From the NCBI GenBank assembly GCA_019750135.1, contig JAIEOV010000118.1, positions 1-32,217 on the forward strand: DNA of 32,217 nucleotides. The letters run 5' to 3'. Source of the DNA: Reyranella sp. GTDB lineage: Bacteria > Pseudomonadota > Alphaproteobacteria > Reyranellales > Reyranellaceae. Made by a program: the position numbers and the translations under genes. The notes under the pieces were generated by a model. The model worked only from the letters and a program-made list of their open reading frames with translations. It was not told the origin of the DNA and did no database searches. Shown piece after piece: positions 1-7,558 of this stretch; position 1 is the stretch's first letter, and every line of letters begins with the position of its first letter.

Positions 1-234
1 CTGATCGAGGACGCCAAGTTCAAGACCTTCGGCTGCGGCTCGGCGATCGCCTCCAGCTCGCTCGTCACCGAGTGGGTCAAGGGCAAGACCATCGACGAGG
101 CCGAGACCATCAAGAACACAGACATCGCCAAGCACCTGGCGCTGCCGCCGGTGAAGATCCACTGCTCGGTCCTGGCCGAGGACGCGATCAAGGCGGCGAT
201 TGCCGACTATCGCGCAAAAGCAGCCAAGAAGTAG
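1..234 (+). CDS. iscU: Fe-S cluster scaffold IscU, C-terminal part (5' end outside window)
   Basis: The first 77 codons of the window are an open frame ending in TAG at 232-234 and match the C-terminal part of IscU, the scaffold on which [2Fe-2S] clusters are built before transfer to apoproteins. Visible hallmarks are the cysteine of FGCGSAIASS, the LPPVK motif that the chaperone HscA recognises, and the following KIHCS cysteine. The tail is Ala/Lys-rich. The N-terminal cysteine region and the start lie outside the window. The genes that follow (iscA, hscB, hscA, fdx, iscX) confirm the assignment and imply that iscS, and possibly iscR, lie just upstream, which cannot be seen here. Confidence 0.96.
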   Translation: MIEDAKFKTFGCGSAIASSSLVTEWVKGKTIDEAETIKNTDIAKHLALPPVKIHCSVLAEDAIKAAIADYRAKAAKK

Positions 235-266
235 GGCTGTGAAGAAGTAGCTTTAGAGAGAGTGTC

Positions 267-665
267 ATGAGCACGCCCACCACGACGACCGAAGCTCCCA
301 AGCCTGCTGCGCCTGCGCGGCCCCGTCGGCCGCGCCCGCAGGTCATGTCGGTGACGCCGGCCGCCGCCCTGCAGGTGAAGGCGCTGATCGACAAGCGCGG
401 CAAGGAGACCGCCGGCATCCGCATCGGCGTGCGCACCAAGGGCTGCTCGGGCCTCTCCTACACGCTGGAATATGCCGACAAGCAGGAGCCGATGGACGAG
501 GTGGTCGAGACCGAGGGCGTGAAGCTCCTGATCGACCCCAAGGCCTCGTTGTTCCTGATCGGCACGATCATGGACTACGAGGAAGAGAAGCTGAAGTCCG
601 GTTTCGTCTTCAAGAACCCCAACGAGAAGGGCCGCTGCGGCTGCGGCGAATCCTTCCACGTCTGA
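267..665 (+). CDS. iscA: A-type Fe-S carrier protein IscA, with N-terminal extension
   Basis: A 132-residue A-type carrier that receives or delivers Fe-S clusters in the Isc pathway. The three conserved cysteines are visible in GCSGLSY and in the C-terminal CGCGESF, which ends the protein as in the family. The domain proper begins around residue 27 (MSVTPAAALQVKAL). The first 26 residues are a Thr/Ala/Pro/Arg-rich low-complexity extension not found in the usual ~107-residue IscA. The ATG at 267 is chosen because a purine-rich GAGAGAG lies just upstream; an internal ATG at 345 would give the standard length but has a weaker ribosome site. The gene follows iscU by 32 bases and precedes hscB by 7. 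Confidence 0.95.
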   Translation: MSTPTTTTEAPKPAAPARPRRPRPQVMSVTPAAALQVKALIDKRGKETAGIRIGVRTKGCSGLSYTLEYADKQEPMDEVVETEGVKLLIDPKASLFLIGTIMDYEEEKLKSGFVFKNPNEKGRCGCGESFHV

Positions 666-672
666 TCGGGTC

Positions 673-1185
673 ATGGATCATTTCGCGCGGCTGGGACTGC
701 CGGCGGCGCTCGACCTTGAGCCCGCGTCGCTCGACCGGGTCTACTTCGCCCTCCAGCGTCAGTGGCATCCCGACCGGTTCGTCGCCAAGCCGGCGGCGGA
801 GCGCGCCAGGGCATCGGTCGAAGCGGCGGCCCTGAACGAGGCCTATCGGACGCTGAAGGACCCGCTGAGCCGCGCGGTCTATCTCGCCGAGCTGTCAGGC
901 GTGGGCCTGCCCGGCGATGGCAAGACGATCGACGATCCGGAGCTCCTGATGGAGGCCATGGAAGCGCGCGAGGAACTGCACGACGCGGGCACCGCCGAAG
1001 CGGTCGATGCGCTGGCGGCCAAGGCGCGTGCCGACATGAAGGCATCCTTGGAGGGCCTGGGTGGTTTGTTCTTGGCAGACGACAAGCCAGCCATCAGAAA
1101 GGCGCTCCTTCGCCTGCGCTACCTCGACAAGTTCGCCGAGGAGGCGCGTGCGCGGCGCATGAATATTGAACGGTCGACCGCATGA
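673..1185 (+). CDS. hscB: Fe-S co-chaperone HscB (J-domain protein)
   Basis: A 170-residue J-domain co-chaperone that binds IscU and stimulates the ATPase of HscA. The J-domain occupies the first ~75 residues, with the diagnostic HPD at residues 32-34 (QWHPDRF). The C-terminal three-helix IscU-binding region follows. Length matches the family (~170-175). It starts 7 bases after the iscA stop. Its stop overlaps the hscA start in an ATGA arrangement at 1182-1185, implying translational coupling. Confidence 0.95.
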   Translation: MDHFARLGLPAALDLEPASLDRVYFALQRQWHPDRFVAKPAAERARASVEAAALNEAYRTLKDPLSRAVYLAELSGVGLPGDGKTIDDPELLMEAMEAREELHDAGTAEAVDALAAKARADMKASLEGLGGLFLADDKPAIRKALLRLRYLDKFAEEARARRMNIERSTA

Positions 1186-3077
1186 CCTTGATGGAGATCC
1201 ACGAGCCGGGCGAAACGCCATTGCCGCATGCCGGCGAGGGTTCGCTGGCGGTCGGCATCGATCTCGGCACGACCAACTCGGTGGTGGCGATTGCCCGCGA
1301 GGGCAAGCCTGCTGCCCTGCATGACGAGACCGGCAAGGCCATGGTGCCGTCGGTCGTGGCCTATCCGTCCGTCGGTGGCGTGCTGGTGGGCGACGAGGCG
1401 CGGCTGTTGCTGGCGCGGGAGCCCAAGAACGTCGTGGCCTCGGTGAAGCGCCTGATGGGCCGTGGTGCCGCTGACCTGCATGCCGTGGCGGGCGTGCTGC
1501 CGTACGAGATCGAGCCGGGCAGCGGCGAGACCGACATGGTGAAGTTGCGCATCGCCGGCAAGGCGCGCTCGCCGGTCGAGATCTCGGCCGAGATCCTGAA
1601 GGCGCTGCGCACGCGCGCCGAGGAAGCTCTGGAGAAGCCTGTCGAGCGCGCGGTCATCACTGTGCCGGCTTATTTCGATGACGCCGCGCGCACCGCAACC
1701 CGCGATGCCGCCCGCGTTGCCGGCCTCGAAGTGCTGCGCCTGGTCAACGAGCCGACGGCGGCGGCGCTGGCCTACGGCTTGGACAAGGGCTCGGAGGGCC
1801 TCTACGCGGTCTATGACCTGGGCGGCGGCACCTTCGACTTCTCCCTGCTGCGGCTGGAAAAGGGCGTCTTTCAGGTGCTGGCGACGGGCGGAGACACCGC
1901 GCTGGGTGGCGACGACTTCGACCGCGGCATCGCCGAGCGCATGCTGGCCGAACGCAACAAGGACGGCCTAGGCGATCGGATCGACGAAGCCGCGGTGAAG
2001 AGCGCGCTGGCGCTTGCCCGCCACATGAAGGAGCAGCTCTCCGATCGCGACCAGACGTCGGGGCGCCTGGAGCTTTCCGGCGTGCCGTCGTTCCACGCGC
2101 TGACGCGCGCCGAGTTCGACGCGATGATCGCCGACTATGTGAAGCGCACGCTCGACATTGCGCGCCATGTGCTGGGCGATGCCGGCATGGCGCCGTCGGA
2201 AATACAGGGCGTGGTGCTGGTCGGCGGCTCGACGCGCGTGCCGCTGGTGCGCGCCGAGGTGGCGAAGATGATCGGCAAGGCGCCGCTCACCGACATCGAT
2301 CCCGACGAGGTCGTGGCGCTGGGCGCCGCGCTGCAGGCCGAGGCGCTGACCGGTGGCGGCGACACGTTGCTGCTCGACGTCACGCCCTTGTCGCTGGGCC
2401 TGGAGACCATGGGCGGCATCGTCGAGAAGGTCGTGCCGCGCAACACGCCGATCCCCGTGCAGCTCGCGCAGGACTTCACCACCTACCAGGACGGCCAGAC
2501 GGCGATGGCGATTCACGTCGTGCAGGGCGAGCGCGAGTTGGTCGCGGACTGCCGCAGCCTGGCCCGCTTCGAGCTCTTGGGCATCCCGCCGATGACGGCG
2601 GGCGCGGCGCGCATTCGGGTCAGCTTCGCCGTCGATGCCGACGGGCTCCTCACCGTGTCGGCCGAGGAGCGCACGACGGGTGTGCAGCAGCGCATCGAAG
2701 TAAAACCCTCCTATGGTCTCAGCCACGACGACATGGCCGACATGCTCTACGACAGCATGGAGAACGCCGAGGCCGACATGACCGCGCGCCTCTTGACCGA
2801 GGCCAAGGTCGAAGCCCGACGGAACCTGCTGGCGCTCGATGCGGCCCTCGCCAAGGACGGCGCGCTGCTCGACGCCAACGAACGTGGCGAGCTCGACCAG
2901 GGCAGGGCGCGTCTGGAAGCGGCGATGGCCGGCGAGGATCGCGACGAGATCAATGCCGCCGCCGAGGCGCTGGAGACGCTCAGCAAGCCGTTCGCCGAGC
3001 GGCGCATGGACCGCGGCATCCGCGAGGCGCTGGCAGGCAAGTCCGTGAACGAACTGGAGAGCCGGGTAGGCGAGTGA
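1182..3077 (+). CDS. hscA: Hsp70-class Fe-S chaperone HscA
   Basis: A 631-residue specialised Hsp70 that, with HscB, drives cluster release from IscU by binding its LPPVK motif, which is present in the iscU fragment at the start of the window. The nucleotide-binding domain shows IDLGTTNS near residue 27, DLGGGTFD, and the adenosine motif VGGSTRVP. The substrate-binding domain starts after LLLDVTPLSLG, and a helical lid forms the last ~120 residues. Length is close to the ~615-residue E. coli protein. The chosen ATG overlaps the hscB stop, so the ~20 residues before the first motif are probably genuine. The 3' end overlaps the fdx start. Confidence 0.95.
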   Translation: MTLMEIHEPGETPLPHAGEGSLAVGIDLGTTNSVVAIAREGKPAALHDETGKAMVPSVVAYPSVGGVLVGDEARLLLAREPKNVVASVKRLMGRGAADLHAVAGVLPYEIEPGSGETDMVKLRIAGKARSPVEISAEILKALRTRAEEALEKPVERAVITVPAYFDDAARTATRDAARVAGLEVLRLVNEPTAAALAYGLDKGSEGLYAVYDLGGGTFDFSLLRLEKGVFQVLATGGDTALGGDDFDRGIAERMLAERNKDGLGDRIDEAAVKSALALARHMKEQLSDRDQTSGRLELSGVPSFHALTRAEFDAMIADYVKRTLDIARHVLGDAGMAPSEIQGVVLVGGSTRVPLVRAEVAKMIGKAPLTDIDPDEVVALGAALQAEALTGGGDTLLLDVTPLSLGLETMGGIVEKVVPRNTPIPVQLAQDFTTYQDGQTAMAIHVVQGERELVADCRSLARFELLGIPPMTAGAARIRVSFAVDADGLLTVSAEERTTGVQQRIEVKPSYGLSHDDMADMLYDSMENAEADMTARLLTEAKVEARRNLLALDAALAKDGALLDANERGELDQGRARLEAAMAGEDRDEINAAAEALETLSKPFAERRMDRGIREALAGKSVNELESRVGE

Positions 3078-3415
3078 CGATGCCGAAGATGACATTCATT
3101 CTGAAGGATGGCTCGCGCAAGGAAGTGGACGCGCCGGTCGGTCTCAGCGTGCTCGAAATCGCCCATCGCAACCATATCGCCATCGAGGGTGCCTGCGAGG
3201 GCTCGCTTGCCTGCTCGACCTGCCATGTCGTCGTCGAGGCGGTCTGGTTCGAGAAGCTCGCGCCGGCCAGCGAGGACGAGGAGGATATGCTCGACCTCGC
3301 CTTCGGCCTCACCCACACCTCGCGCCTGGGTTGCCAGATCCGCATGACCGAGGCGCTCGACGGGCTGGTGGTCAAGCTGCCGGCGGCGACCCGCAACATG
3401 ATGGTCGACAAGTAG
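3074..3415 (+). CDS. fdx: Isc-type [2Fe-2S] ferredoxin
   Basis: An adrenodoxin-like [2Fe-2S] ferredoxin, 113 residues from GTG or 111 from ATG, that supplies electrons during Isc cluster assembly. Cluster ligands are Cys41, Cys47, Cys50 (CEGSLACSTC) and Cys87 (RLGCQIR), the usual C-X5-C-X2-C...C pattern. Start choice is open: GTG at 3074 overlaps the hscA stop by four bases, while ATG at 3080 begins two codons later. Both give the normal MPKMTFIL N-terminus. It lies between hscA and iscX as in classical isc operons. Confidence 0.94.
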   Translation: MTMPKMTFILKDGSRKEVDAPVGLSVLEIAHRNHIAIEGACEGSLACSTCHVVVEAVWFEKLAPASEDEEDMLDLAFGLTHTSRLGCQIRMTEALDGLVVKLPAATRNMMVDK

Positions 3416-3426
3416 GGGGCCGCCCG

Positions 3427-3633
3427 ATGGCGAAGAAGCTGCGCTGGACCGACGTCCAGGACATCGCGATCGAGCTCGAGGAGCGCCATCCGGATGTGGA
3501 CAACGTCAATCTGCGGTTCACGGACCTTCACCGCTGGGTGATGGAATTGCCCGATTTCGAGGACGATCCCAACCGGTCCAACGAGAAGATCCTGGAGGCT
3601 ATTCAGGCCGCCTGGATCGAAGAACGTGATTAG
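3427..3633 (+). CDS. iscX: Fe-S assembly protein IscX
   Basis: A 68-residue acidic protein matching IscX (YfhJ), which binds iron and IscS and modulates cluster assembly. The family signature is clear: an N-terminal LRWTDVQDIAIELEE, a central winged-helix-like stretch, and the C-terminal ILEAIQAAWIEERD. ATG at 3427 is preferred over upstream in-frame starts because it gives the exact family length, and the upstream codons belong to the fdx 3' end read in another frame. It follows fdx by 11 bases and ends the operon. Its last codons and stop are duplicated as a 13-bp direct repeat. Confidence 0.94.
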   Translation: MAKKLRWTDVQDIAIELEERHPDVDNVNLRFTDLHRWVMELPDFEDDPNRSNEKILEAIQAAWIEERD

Positions 3634-3646
3634 AGAACGTGATTAG
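3621..3646 (+). repeat. Perfect 13-bp tandem duplication across the iscX stop
   Basis: The word agaacgtgattag occurs twice without spacer, at 3621-3633 and 3634-3646. The first copy encodes the last residues and TAG stop of IscX. The second is non-coding duplicate sequence, so the duplication leaves the protein unchanged. It looks like a recent slippage or duplication event. Confidence 0.95.
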
Positions 3647-3707
3647 ACGGGCGCCCCAATTCGGCCGAAAATCGATGCGTATACAGCATACGGCCGGGAG
3701 GGTGTTC

Positions 3708-4487
3708 ATGAGGGGCAACACGATCCGTTCATTGCTGCTGCCGCTGGTGCTGGCAGCAGGGCTCGGCGCCTGCGCGTCGAACGCTGTTCAACCTGGGATC
3801 GTCTATTCGTCGGGCGCTCCCCAGCAGGGCGCCTACGGCGGCGGCCCCTATGGCTCTGGACCTTATGGCTCCGGGCCCTACGGATCCGGCGGAACCTACA
3901 ATAGCGGCGGGCCCTATGGCGGCGCCCAGCGGGTCAGCTCCAGCTACCCGAGCCAGGGCGGTTACCCGAACCAGGGCGCCTATCCCAACCAGGGTGCCTA
4001 TCCGAACCAGGGCGCGTATCCCAACCAGGCGGCGTACCCGAACCAGGCTTACCCTGCGCAAGGCAGCAACTACGGCGACAGCGGCCGCGTCGTCTCGGTC
4101 CGCGAAGTGTCGCTTGCCGGCCCTGGCGGCGGTGGCGGCGGCAACGGCCCGTTCGTCGGCGGTCTCCTGGGCGCCGGCGCCGGCGCCACAATCGGTGCCG
4201 TCACCAGCCAGACCCTGGGCGGCGGCATCGTCGGTGCCGTTCTTGGCATGGTGGGCGGTGCCATCATCGGCTCCATCGCCGACGGCCAGCGTGGCGCGGG
4301 TCGCGGTATCGAGGTCACGGTGCAGAAGGACGACGGCCAGCAGGTGACGGTCGCGCAGCCCGACGATGGGGATATCCAGTTGGGTGATCGCGTACAGATC
4401 GTGCAGAATCGCCAGGGCGTGGCGCAGGTCGTGCGCCAGGCTGCCCGCAGCGCCGACACGTCGGGTGCGTACCAGCCGACGCAGTGA
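3708..4487 (+). CDS. Glycine-zipper outer-membrane lipoprotein with YPNQGA repeats
   Basis: A 259-residue predicted lipoprotein. A signal peptide (RSLLLPLVLAAGLGAC) ends in a lipobox LGAC with the lipidated Cys at residue 22. A Gly/Tyr/Pro/Ser/Gln-rich segment (GPYGSG units, then YPNQGA units) follows. Next is a glycine-zipper stretch of alternating Gly and small hydrophobic residues. The end is a charged domain containing RGIEVTVQKDDGQQ and GDRVQIV, as in SlyB/Pcp-type envelope lipoproteins. The ATG at 3708 is chosen for the GGGAGG upstream and for placing the signal peptide correctly; earlier in-frame starts add an unlikely N-terminus. The next gene is a paralogue lacking the repeats. A role in envelope integrity is inferred. 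Confidence 0.85.
   Translation: MRGNTIRSLLLPLVLAAGLGACASNAVQPGIVYSSGAPQQGAYGGGPYGSGPYGSGPYGSGGTYNSGGPYGGAQRVSSSYPSQGGYPNQGAYPNQGAYPNQGAYPNQAAYPNQAYPAQGSNYGDSGRVVSVREVSLAGPGGGGGGNGPFVGGLLGAGAGATIGAVTSQTLGGGIVGAVLGMVGGAIIGSIADGQRGAGRGIEVTVQKDDGQQVTVAQPDDGDIQLGDRVQIVQNRQGVAQVVRQAARSADTSGAYQPTQ
3945..4067 (+). repeat. In-frame 18-bp coding repeats (YP-N/S/A-Q-G-A)
   Basis: About seven tandem six-residue units are encoded here: YPSQGG, three YPNQGA, YPNQAA, a shortened YPNQA and YPAQGS. Unit differences are mostly third-base (tacccgaaccag versus tatcccaaccag), so the array is old enough to have drifted but keeps its protein motif. An upstream GPYGSG array (about 3843-3895) forms a second low-complexity block. 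Confidence 0.9.
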
Positions 4488-4501
4488 GAGAAGGACGACG
4501 A

Positions 4502-5008
4502 ATGTTCGGTAAGTGGTTGCTCAGCCTTCTGGCGCCCTTGGCGCTCGTCGGTGCTCTCAGTGCGTGCGAAAACAGCGGCGCCGTCCAGCCGGGCGTCGTC
4601 AACACCCAGGCGGCCGGCGGCTACCGCGGCGAGACCGGCCGCGTGATCGCCATCCGTGAAGTGGCGGTCAAGAGCGGCAATACCGGCGTGAGCGACGGCA
4701 CCCTGGTCGGCGGCGGTCTCGGCGCCATCGGCGGCGCCGCGATCGGCGGCGCCACCACCAACTCGGTGGGTGGCGCGGTGGTCGGCGGCCTCCTGGGAGC
4801 CGTGGCGGGCGGCATCGCCGGCACGGCGGTCGACCAACAGTCGCCGCGCCGCGGCATCGAAGTGACCGTCCAGAAAGACAACGGCCAGCGCGTCACCATC
4901 GCCCAGCGCGACGACGGCGACGTCCAGATGGGCGACCGGGTGGCGATCGTCTACAACCGCAACGGCGTGGCCAAGGCCGTCCGCGACACGGGCTACCGCC
5001 AGGATTAG
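4502..5008 (+). CDS. Glycine-zipper outer-membrane lipoprotein (paralogue of preceding gene)
   Basis: A 168-residue lipoprotein with a signal peptide ending in lipobox LSAC (Cys at about residue 20). A ~20-residue linker, a Gly-rich zipper segment (VGGGLGAIGGAAIGG and onward) and a C-terminal domain with RGIEVTVQKDNGQ and MGDRVAIVYN follow. The C-terminal ~120 residues align along their whole length with the preceding lipoprotein, including GRV-x-x-x-REV before the zipper, so the two are tandem duplicates. This one lacks the Tyr/Pro/Gly repeats. The ATG at 4502 has GAAGGA upstream; the in-frame ATG at 4484 would put an odd Arg-rich leader before the signal peptide. Only 14 bases separate the two genes, so they are probably co-transcribed. 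Confidence 0.85.
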   Translation: MFGKWLLSLLAPLALVGALSACENSGAVQPGVVNTQAAGGYRGETGRVIAIREVAVKSGNTGVSDGTLVGGGLGAIGGAAIGGATTNSVGGAVVGGLLGAVAGGIAGTAVDQQSPRRGIEVTVQKDNGQRVTIAQRDDGDVQMGDRVAIVYNRNGVAKAVRDTGYRQD

Positions 5009-5047
5009 TCAGGCCACCAGGCCTATCTGGCGGGTGCGTGCCGCGGA

Positions 5048-5059
5048 GCCTATATAGGC
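5048..5059. promoter_or_regulatory. Palindrome gcctatataggc before mnmA
   Basis: A perfect 12-bp palindrome with a TATATA core lies 6 bases before the mnmA start. The core could serve as a -10 element, which would make the transcript nearly leaderless, but no convincing -35 is visible. Its function is unproven. Confidence 0.35.
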
Positions 5060-5065
5060 CCCGCC

Positions 5066-6208
5066 ATGGCCCGCAATTCCCTCGGTATCGACAGGGCGCC
5101 CGGCGACACCCGCGTGGTGGTCGCTATGTCGGGCGGCGTCGATTCGTCGGTCACGGCGGGGCTCCTGAAGGAGCAGGGCTACGACGTCGTCGGCATCACC
5201 CTGCAGCTCTACGACCACGGCGTGGCCGTCGGCAGGACCGGCGCCTGCTGCGCCGGCCAGGACATCCAGGACGCCCGCCAGGTCGCCGAGCGCCTGGCCA
5301 TCCCGCACTATGTGCTCGACTACGAAAGCCGCTTCCGCGCCGAGGTCATGGACTCGTTCGCCGACTCCTACGTCCGCGGTGAGACGCCGGTGCCGTGCAT
5401 CGCCTGCAATCGGACGGTGAAGTTCCGCGACCTGCTCAGGACCGCGCGCGAGCTGGGCGCCGAGGCGCTGGCGACCGGCCACTACGTGCAGCGCCTGATG
5501 GGCGAGGCGGGGCCCGAGCTGCATCGCGGCGCCGATCCGGCGCGCGACCAGAGCTACTTCCTGTTCGGCACCACGCCCGAGCAGCTCGACTTCCTGCGCT
5601 TTCCGCTGGGCCACATGCCCAAGAGCGAGACGCGCGCCCTGGCCGAGCGCTACGAGCTTGCCGTGGCCGACAAGCCCGACAGCCAGGACATCTGCTTCGT
5701 GCCCAACGGCGATTACGCCTCGGTGGTGCAGAAGCTCCGTCCTGAGGCCGTCGAGCCGGGCGACATCGTCGACCTGCAGGGCCGCGTCGTCGGCCGCCAC
5801 GACGGCATCGTGCGCTTCACCGTGGGCCAGCGTCGTGGCCTGGCGCTGGGCGAGCGCGCCGGCACAGACAACGAGCCGCTCTATGTCGTGCGCCTCGAGC
5901 CCGAGACGCGCCGCGTCGTCGTGGGCCCGCGCGCGGCGCTCGGCCGCAGCGAGATCGCGCTGTACGACGTGAACTGGCTCGGTCCGACGATCGACGGTGC
6001 GCTGCCGGTGAAGGTGCGCGTGCGGTCCTCGCAGGCGCTTCGGCCGGCAGAGATCAGCCTCGCGGCCGCCGGGGCGCCCAGTGGAGCGGTGGTGCGCTTC
6101 GCCGAGCCCGAGGTCGGCGTCTCGCCGGGTCAGGCCTGCGTGGTCTACGACGCCGACAGCGGCAGCCGAGTGCTGGGCGGCGGCTTCATCCGGCGCTTCG
6201 CGTCATGA
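5066..6208 (+). CDS. mnmA: tRNA-specific 2-thiouridylase MnmA
   Basis: A 380-residue cytoplasmic enzyme that puts sulfur on C2 of the wobble uridine of tRNA Lys, Glu and Gln. The PP-loop ATP-pyrophosphatase motif SGGVDSS is at residues 22-28. The catalytic cysteine region is PCIACN (Cys111/Cys114), and the second redox cysteine is Cys210 in SQDICFVPNGDY. The sequence GHYVQ and the C-terminal beta-barrel domain ending in GGGFIRR also fit. Length is typical. It depends on a sulfur relay that starts at IscS, which fits its closeness to the isc operon. The stop overlaps the ATG of a decayed VOC fragment. Confidence 0.96.
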   Translation: MARNSLGIDRAPGDTRVVVAMSGGVDSSVTAGLLKEQGYDVVGITLQLYDHGVAVGRTGACCAGQDIQDARQVAERLAIPHYVLDYESRFRAEVMDSFADSYVRGETPVPCIACNRTVKFRDLLRTARELGAEALATGHYVQRLMGEAGPELHRGADPARDQSYFLFGTTPEQLDFLRFPLGHMPKSETRALAERYELAVADKPDSQDICFVPNGDYASVVQKLRPEAVEPGDIVDLQGRVVGRHDGIVRFTVGQRRGLALGERAGTDNEPLYVVRLEPETRRVVVGPRAALGRSEIALYDVNWLGPTIDGALPVKVRVRSSQALRPAEISLAAAGAPSGAVVRFAEPEVGVSPGQACVVYDADSGSRVLGGGFIRRFAS

Positions 6209-6342
6209 TGAAGTTCGACCATCTCGCCCTGCCGGTCAGCAATCTCGACCGGTCGCGCGAGTGGTACATCGCGACCCTCGGATTGAAGGTCGAGTTCGAG
6301 ATTCCTGCCTGCCAGGCGGGCTCTGGGTTCCAGGCACGATGA
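6205..6342 (+). pseudogene. Truncated VOC/glyoxalase-family fragment
   Basis: Starting at an ATG that overlaps the mnmA stop (ATGA), 45 codons can be read. The first ~30 residues (FDHLALPVSNLDRSREWY..., then TLGLKVEFE) are the canonical beta-alpha start of a vicinal-oxygen-chelate domain, including the metal-ligand His of FDHLAL. After EFE the sequence loses resemblance and stops at 6340-6342, so only about a quarter of a ~120-130-residue domain is present. A deletion remnant is the simplest reading. A GLWVPGTMKEK-like tail in another frame just downstream may be the old 3' end, but this is speculative. Confidence 0.6.
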
Positions 6343-6397
6343 AGGAGAAGTAAGCCGCTGTAATCCAAGCGTCACTCACCGTCCGCATAACGTCGGG

Positions 6398-7396
6398 ATG
6401 GTAAGCAGTAGTCTTTTGTCGCGACGCGAGTCGCTTGTTCGCGCAGCATCCCTTCTGGCCTTCGCGGCCGCGCCAGCCACGGCATCGGCGCAGCCGAGCG
6501 GGTATCCCACAAAGCCGGTCAAGCTGGTCATTCCCTATCCGCCGGGCGGCGGGACGGACATCACCGGACGCGCCATGGCGCAGAAGCTGTCGGATTTTCT
6601 GGGCCAGTCCGTCGTCATCGAAAACAAGCCGGGAGCCACCGGCATGATCGGGGCGGCGAGCGTCGCCAAGAGTGCGCCGGACGGCTACACGGTGCTGTTC
6701 GGCGCGGCGAGCGAAATGGCGATCAACGCCAGCCTGTTCAAGAACATGACCTACGATCCGCGCAGCGATTTCGAGCCGGTGACCCTGGTCGCCACCTTTC
6801 CGCTGGTGTTCATCGCGCCCGCGACCACGACCCAGTCGCTGAAGGAATTGATCGAGGCCGCGCGCGCCAAGCCCGATACGGTCAGCTACGGCTCGATCGG
6901 CAGCGGCAGCCCGCAGCATCTCGCCGCCGAGCTGCTGTCGAGCATGGCCAAGGCCAAATTCCTGCACATTCCCTACAAGGGCTCGGGGCCGCTGGTCCAG
7001 GATGCCGTGGGTGGGCACGTCAACATGGCCGTGAGCAGCGTGCCGCCGGCGGTGCCGCTGGTCAGGTCGGGCAAGCTCCGCGCGCTCGCGGTGACGTCTT
7101 CGGCCCGGTCGGAGGCGCTGCCCGACGTGCCGACGATGGCGGAGCTGGGCTTTGCCGGCTACGAGTTCAACACCTGGGTCGGCGTCGCTGTCCCGAAGGG
7201 CACCCCAAAGGAGGTCGTCGACCGGCTGCGCGACGGCATGGTCGCGGCCCTCGCTGCCAGCGAGGTACAGGCCACGTTGCGCGACCAGGGAGCCGTTCCC
7301 GCCGGCACGACGGCCGAGCAGTTCCGCCAGTTCGTGCACGACGAGGTCGCCAAAAGCGACCGCATAGTGTCGCAGGCCGGCATCCAGCCGGAATGA
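6398..7396 (+). CDS. Bug/TctC-family tripartite tricarboxylate receptor, periplasmic
   Basis: A 332-residue extracytoplasmic binding protein of the Bug (TctC) family, which captures carboxylates and other small molecules in the periplasm. The N-terminus carries a Tat-like SRRESL followed by a hydrophobic stretch and an ATASAQ cleavage site. The mature part starts with the family pattern YPTKPVKLVIPYPPGGGTDI, followed by VIENKPGATG and APDGYTVLFG, which form the ligand pocket and first lobe. Length is standard. No TctA/TctB membrane partners are nearby, as is common for the many orphan Bug proteins, so the ligand cannot be inferred. It is preceded by a VOC remnant and followed by a tRNA gene. 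Confidence 0.9.
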   Translation: MVSSSLLSRRESLVRAASLLAFAAAPATASAQPSGYPTKPVKLVIPYPPGGGTDITGRAMAQKLSDFLGQSVVIENKPGATGMIGAASVAKSAPDGYTVLFGAASEMAINASLFKNMTYDPRSDFEPVTLVATFPLVFIAPATTTQSLKELIEAARAKPDTVSYGSIGSGSPQHLAAELLSSMAKAKFLHIPYKGSGPLVQDAVGGHVNMAVSSVPPAVPLVRSGKLRALAVTSSARSEALPDVPTMAELGFAGYEFNTWVGVAVPKGTPKEVVDRLRDGMVAALAASEVQATLRDQGAVPAGTTAEQFRQFVHDEVAKSDRIVSQAGIQPE

Positions 7397-7431
7397 GGGT
7401 TATGCACCGCCCAGAACGTCCGGCGGCTTTC

Positions 7432-7459
7432 TTGACACTCTGCCGCCCCTCCGCATAAA
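7432..7459 (+). promoter_or_regulatory. Sigma-70-type promoter of the tRNA gene
   Basis: A perfect -35 TTGACA (7432-7437), a 16-base spacer and a -10-like CATAAA (7454-7459) stand 13 bases before the tRNA. A start site would fall near 7466. This gives the tRNA its own transcription, separate from the upstream receptor gene. Confidence 0.7.
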
Positions 7460-7472
7460 AGCGCCCACCCAT

Positions 7473-7549
7473 GGCTGGGTAGCTCAGCTGGTTAGAGCAC
7501 GGCACTCATAATGCCGGGGTCGGCGGTTCAAGTCCGCCCCCAGCTACCA
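7473..7549 (+). tRNA. tRNA-Met (CAT anticodon)
   Basis: A 77-base cloverleaf with genome-encoded CCA. The acceptor arms ggctggg/cccagct pair with a G-U at position 1. The D-arm is gctc...gagc. The anticodon stem cggca/tgccg has loop ctcataa (anticodon CAT), and the T-arm contains ggttcaagt. The CTCATAATG loop and GGGGTC variable region resemble elongator tRNA-Met. A tRNA-Ile2, whose CAT is modified to lysidine, cannot be excluded by eye. It is not the initiator, which lacks the first acceptor pair. Confidence 0.95.
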
Positions 7550-7558
7550 ACGCATTCG

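Noticed and set aside
3945..4067. Direct repeats as a CRISPR-like array
   Set aside because: Units are 18 bases, contiguous without spacers, in frame, and encode a repeated hexapeptide in a lipoprotein.
7473..7549. Initiator tRNA-fMet
   Set aside because: Position 1 pairs (G-U) with the 3' arm, whereas initiators have an unpaired first position; the anticodon stem also lacks the three consecutive G-C pairs typical of initiators.
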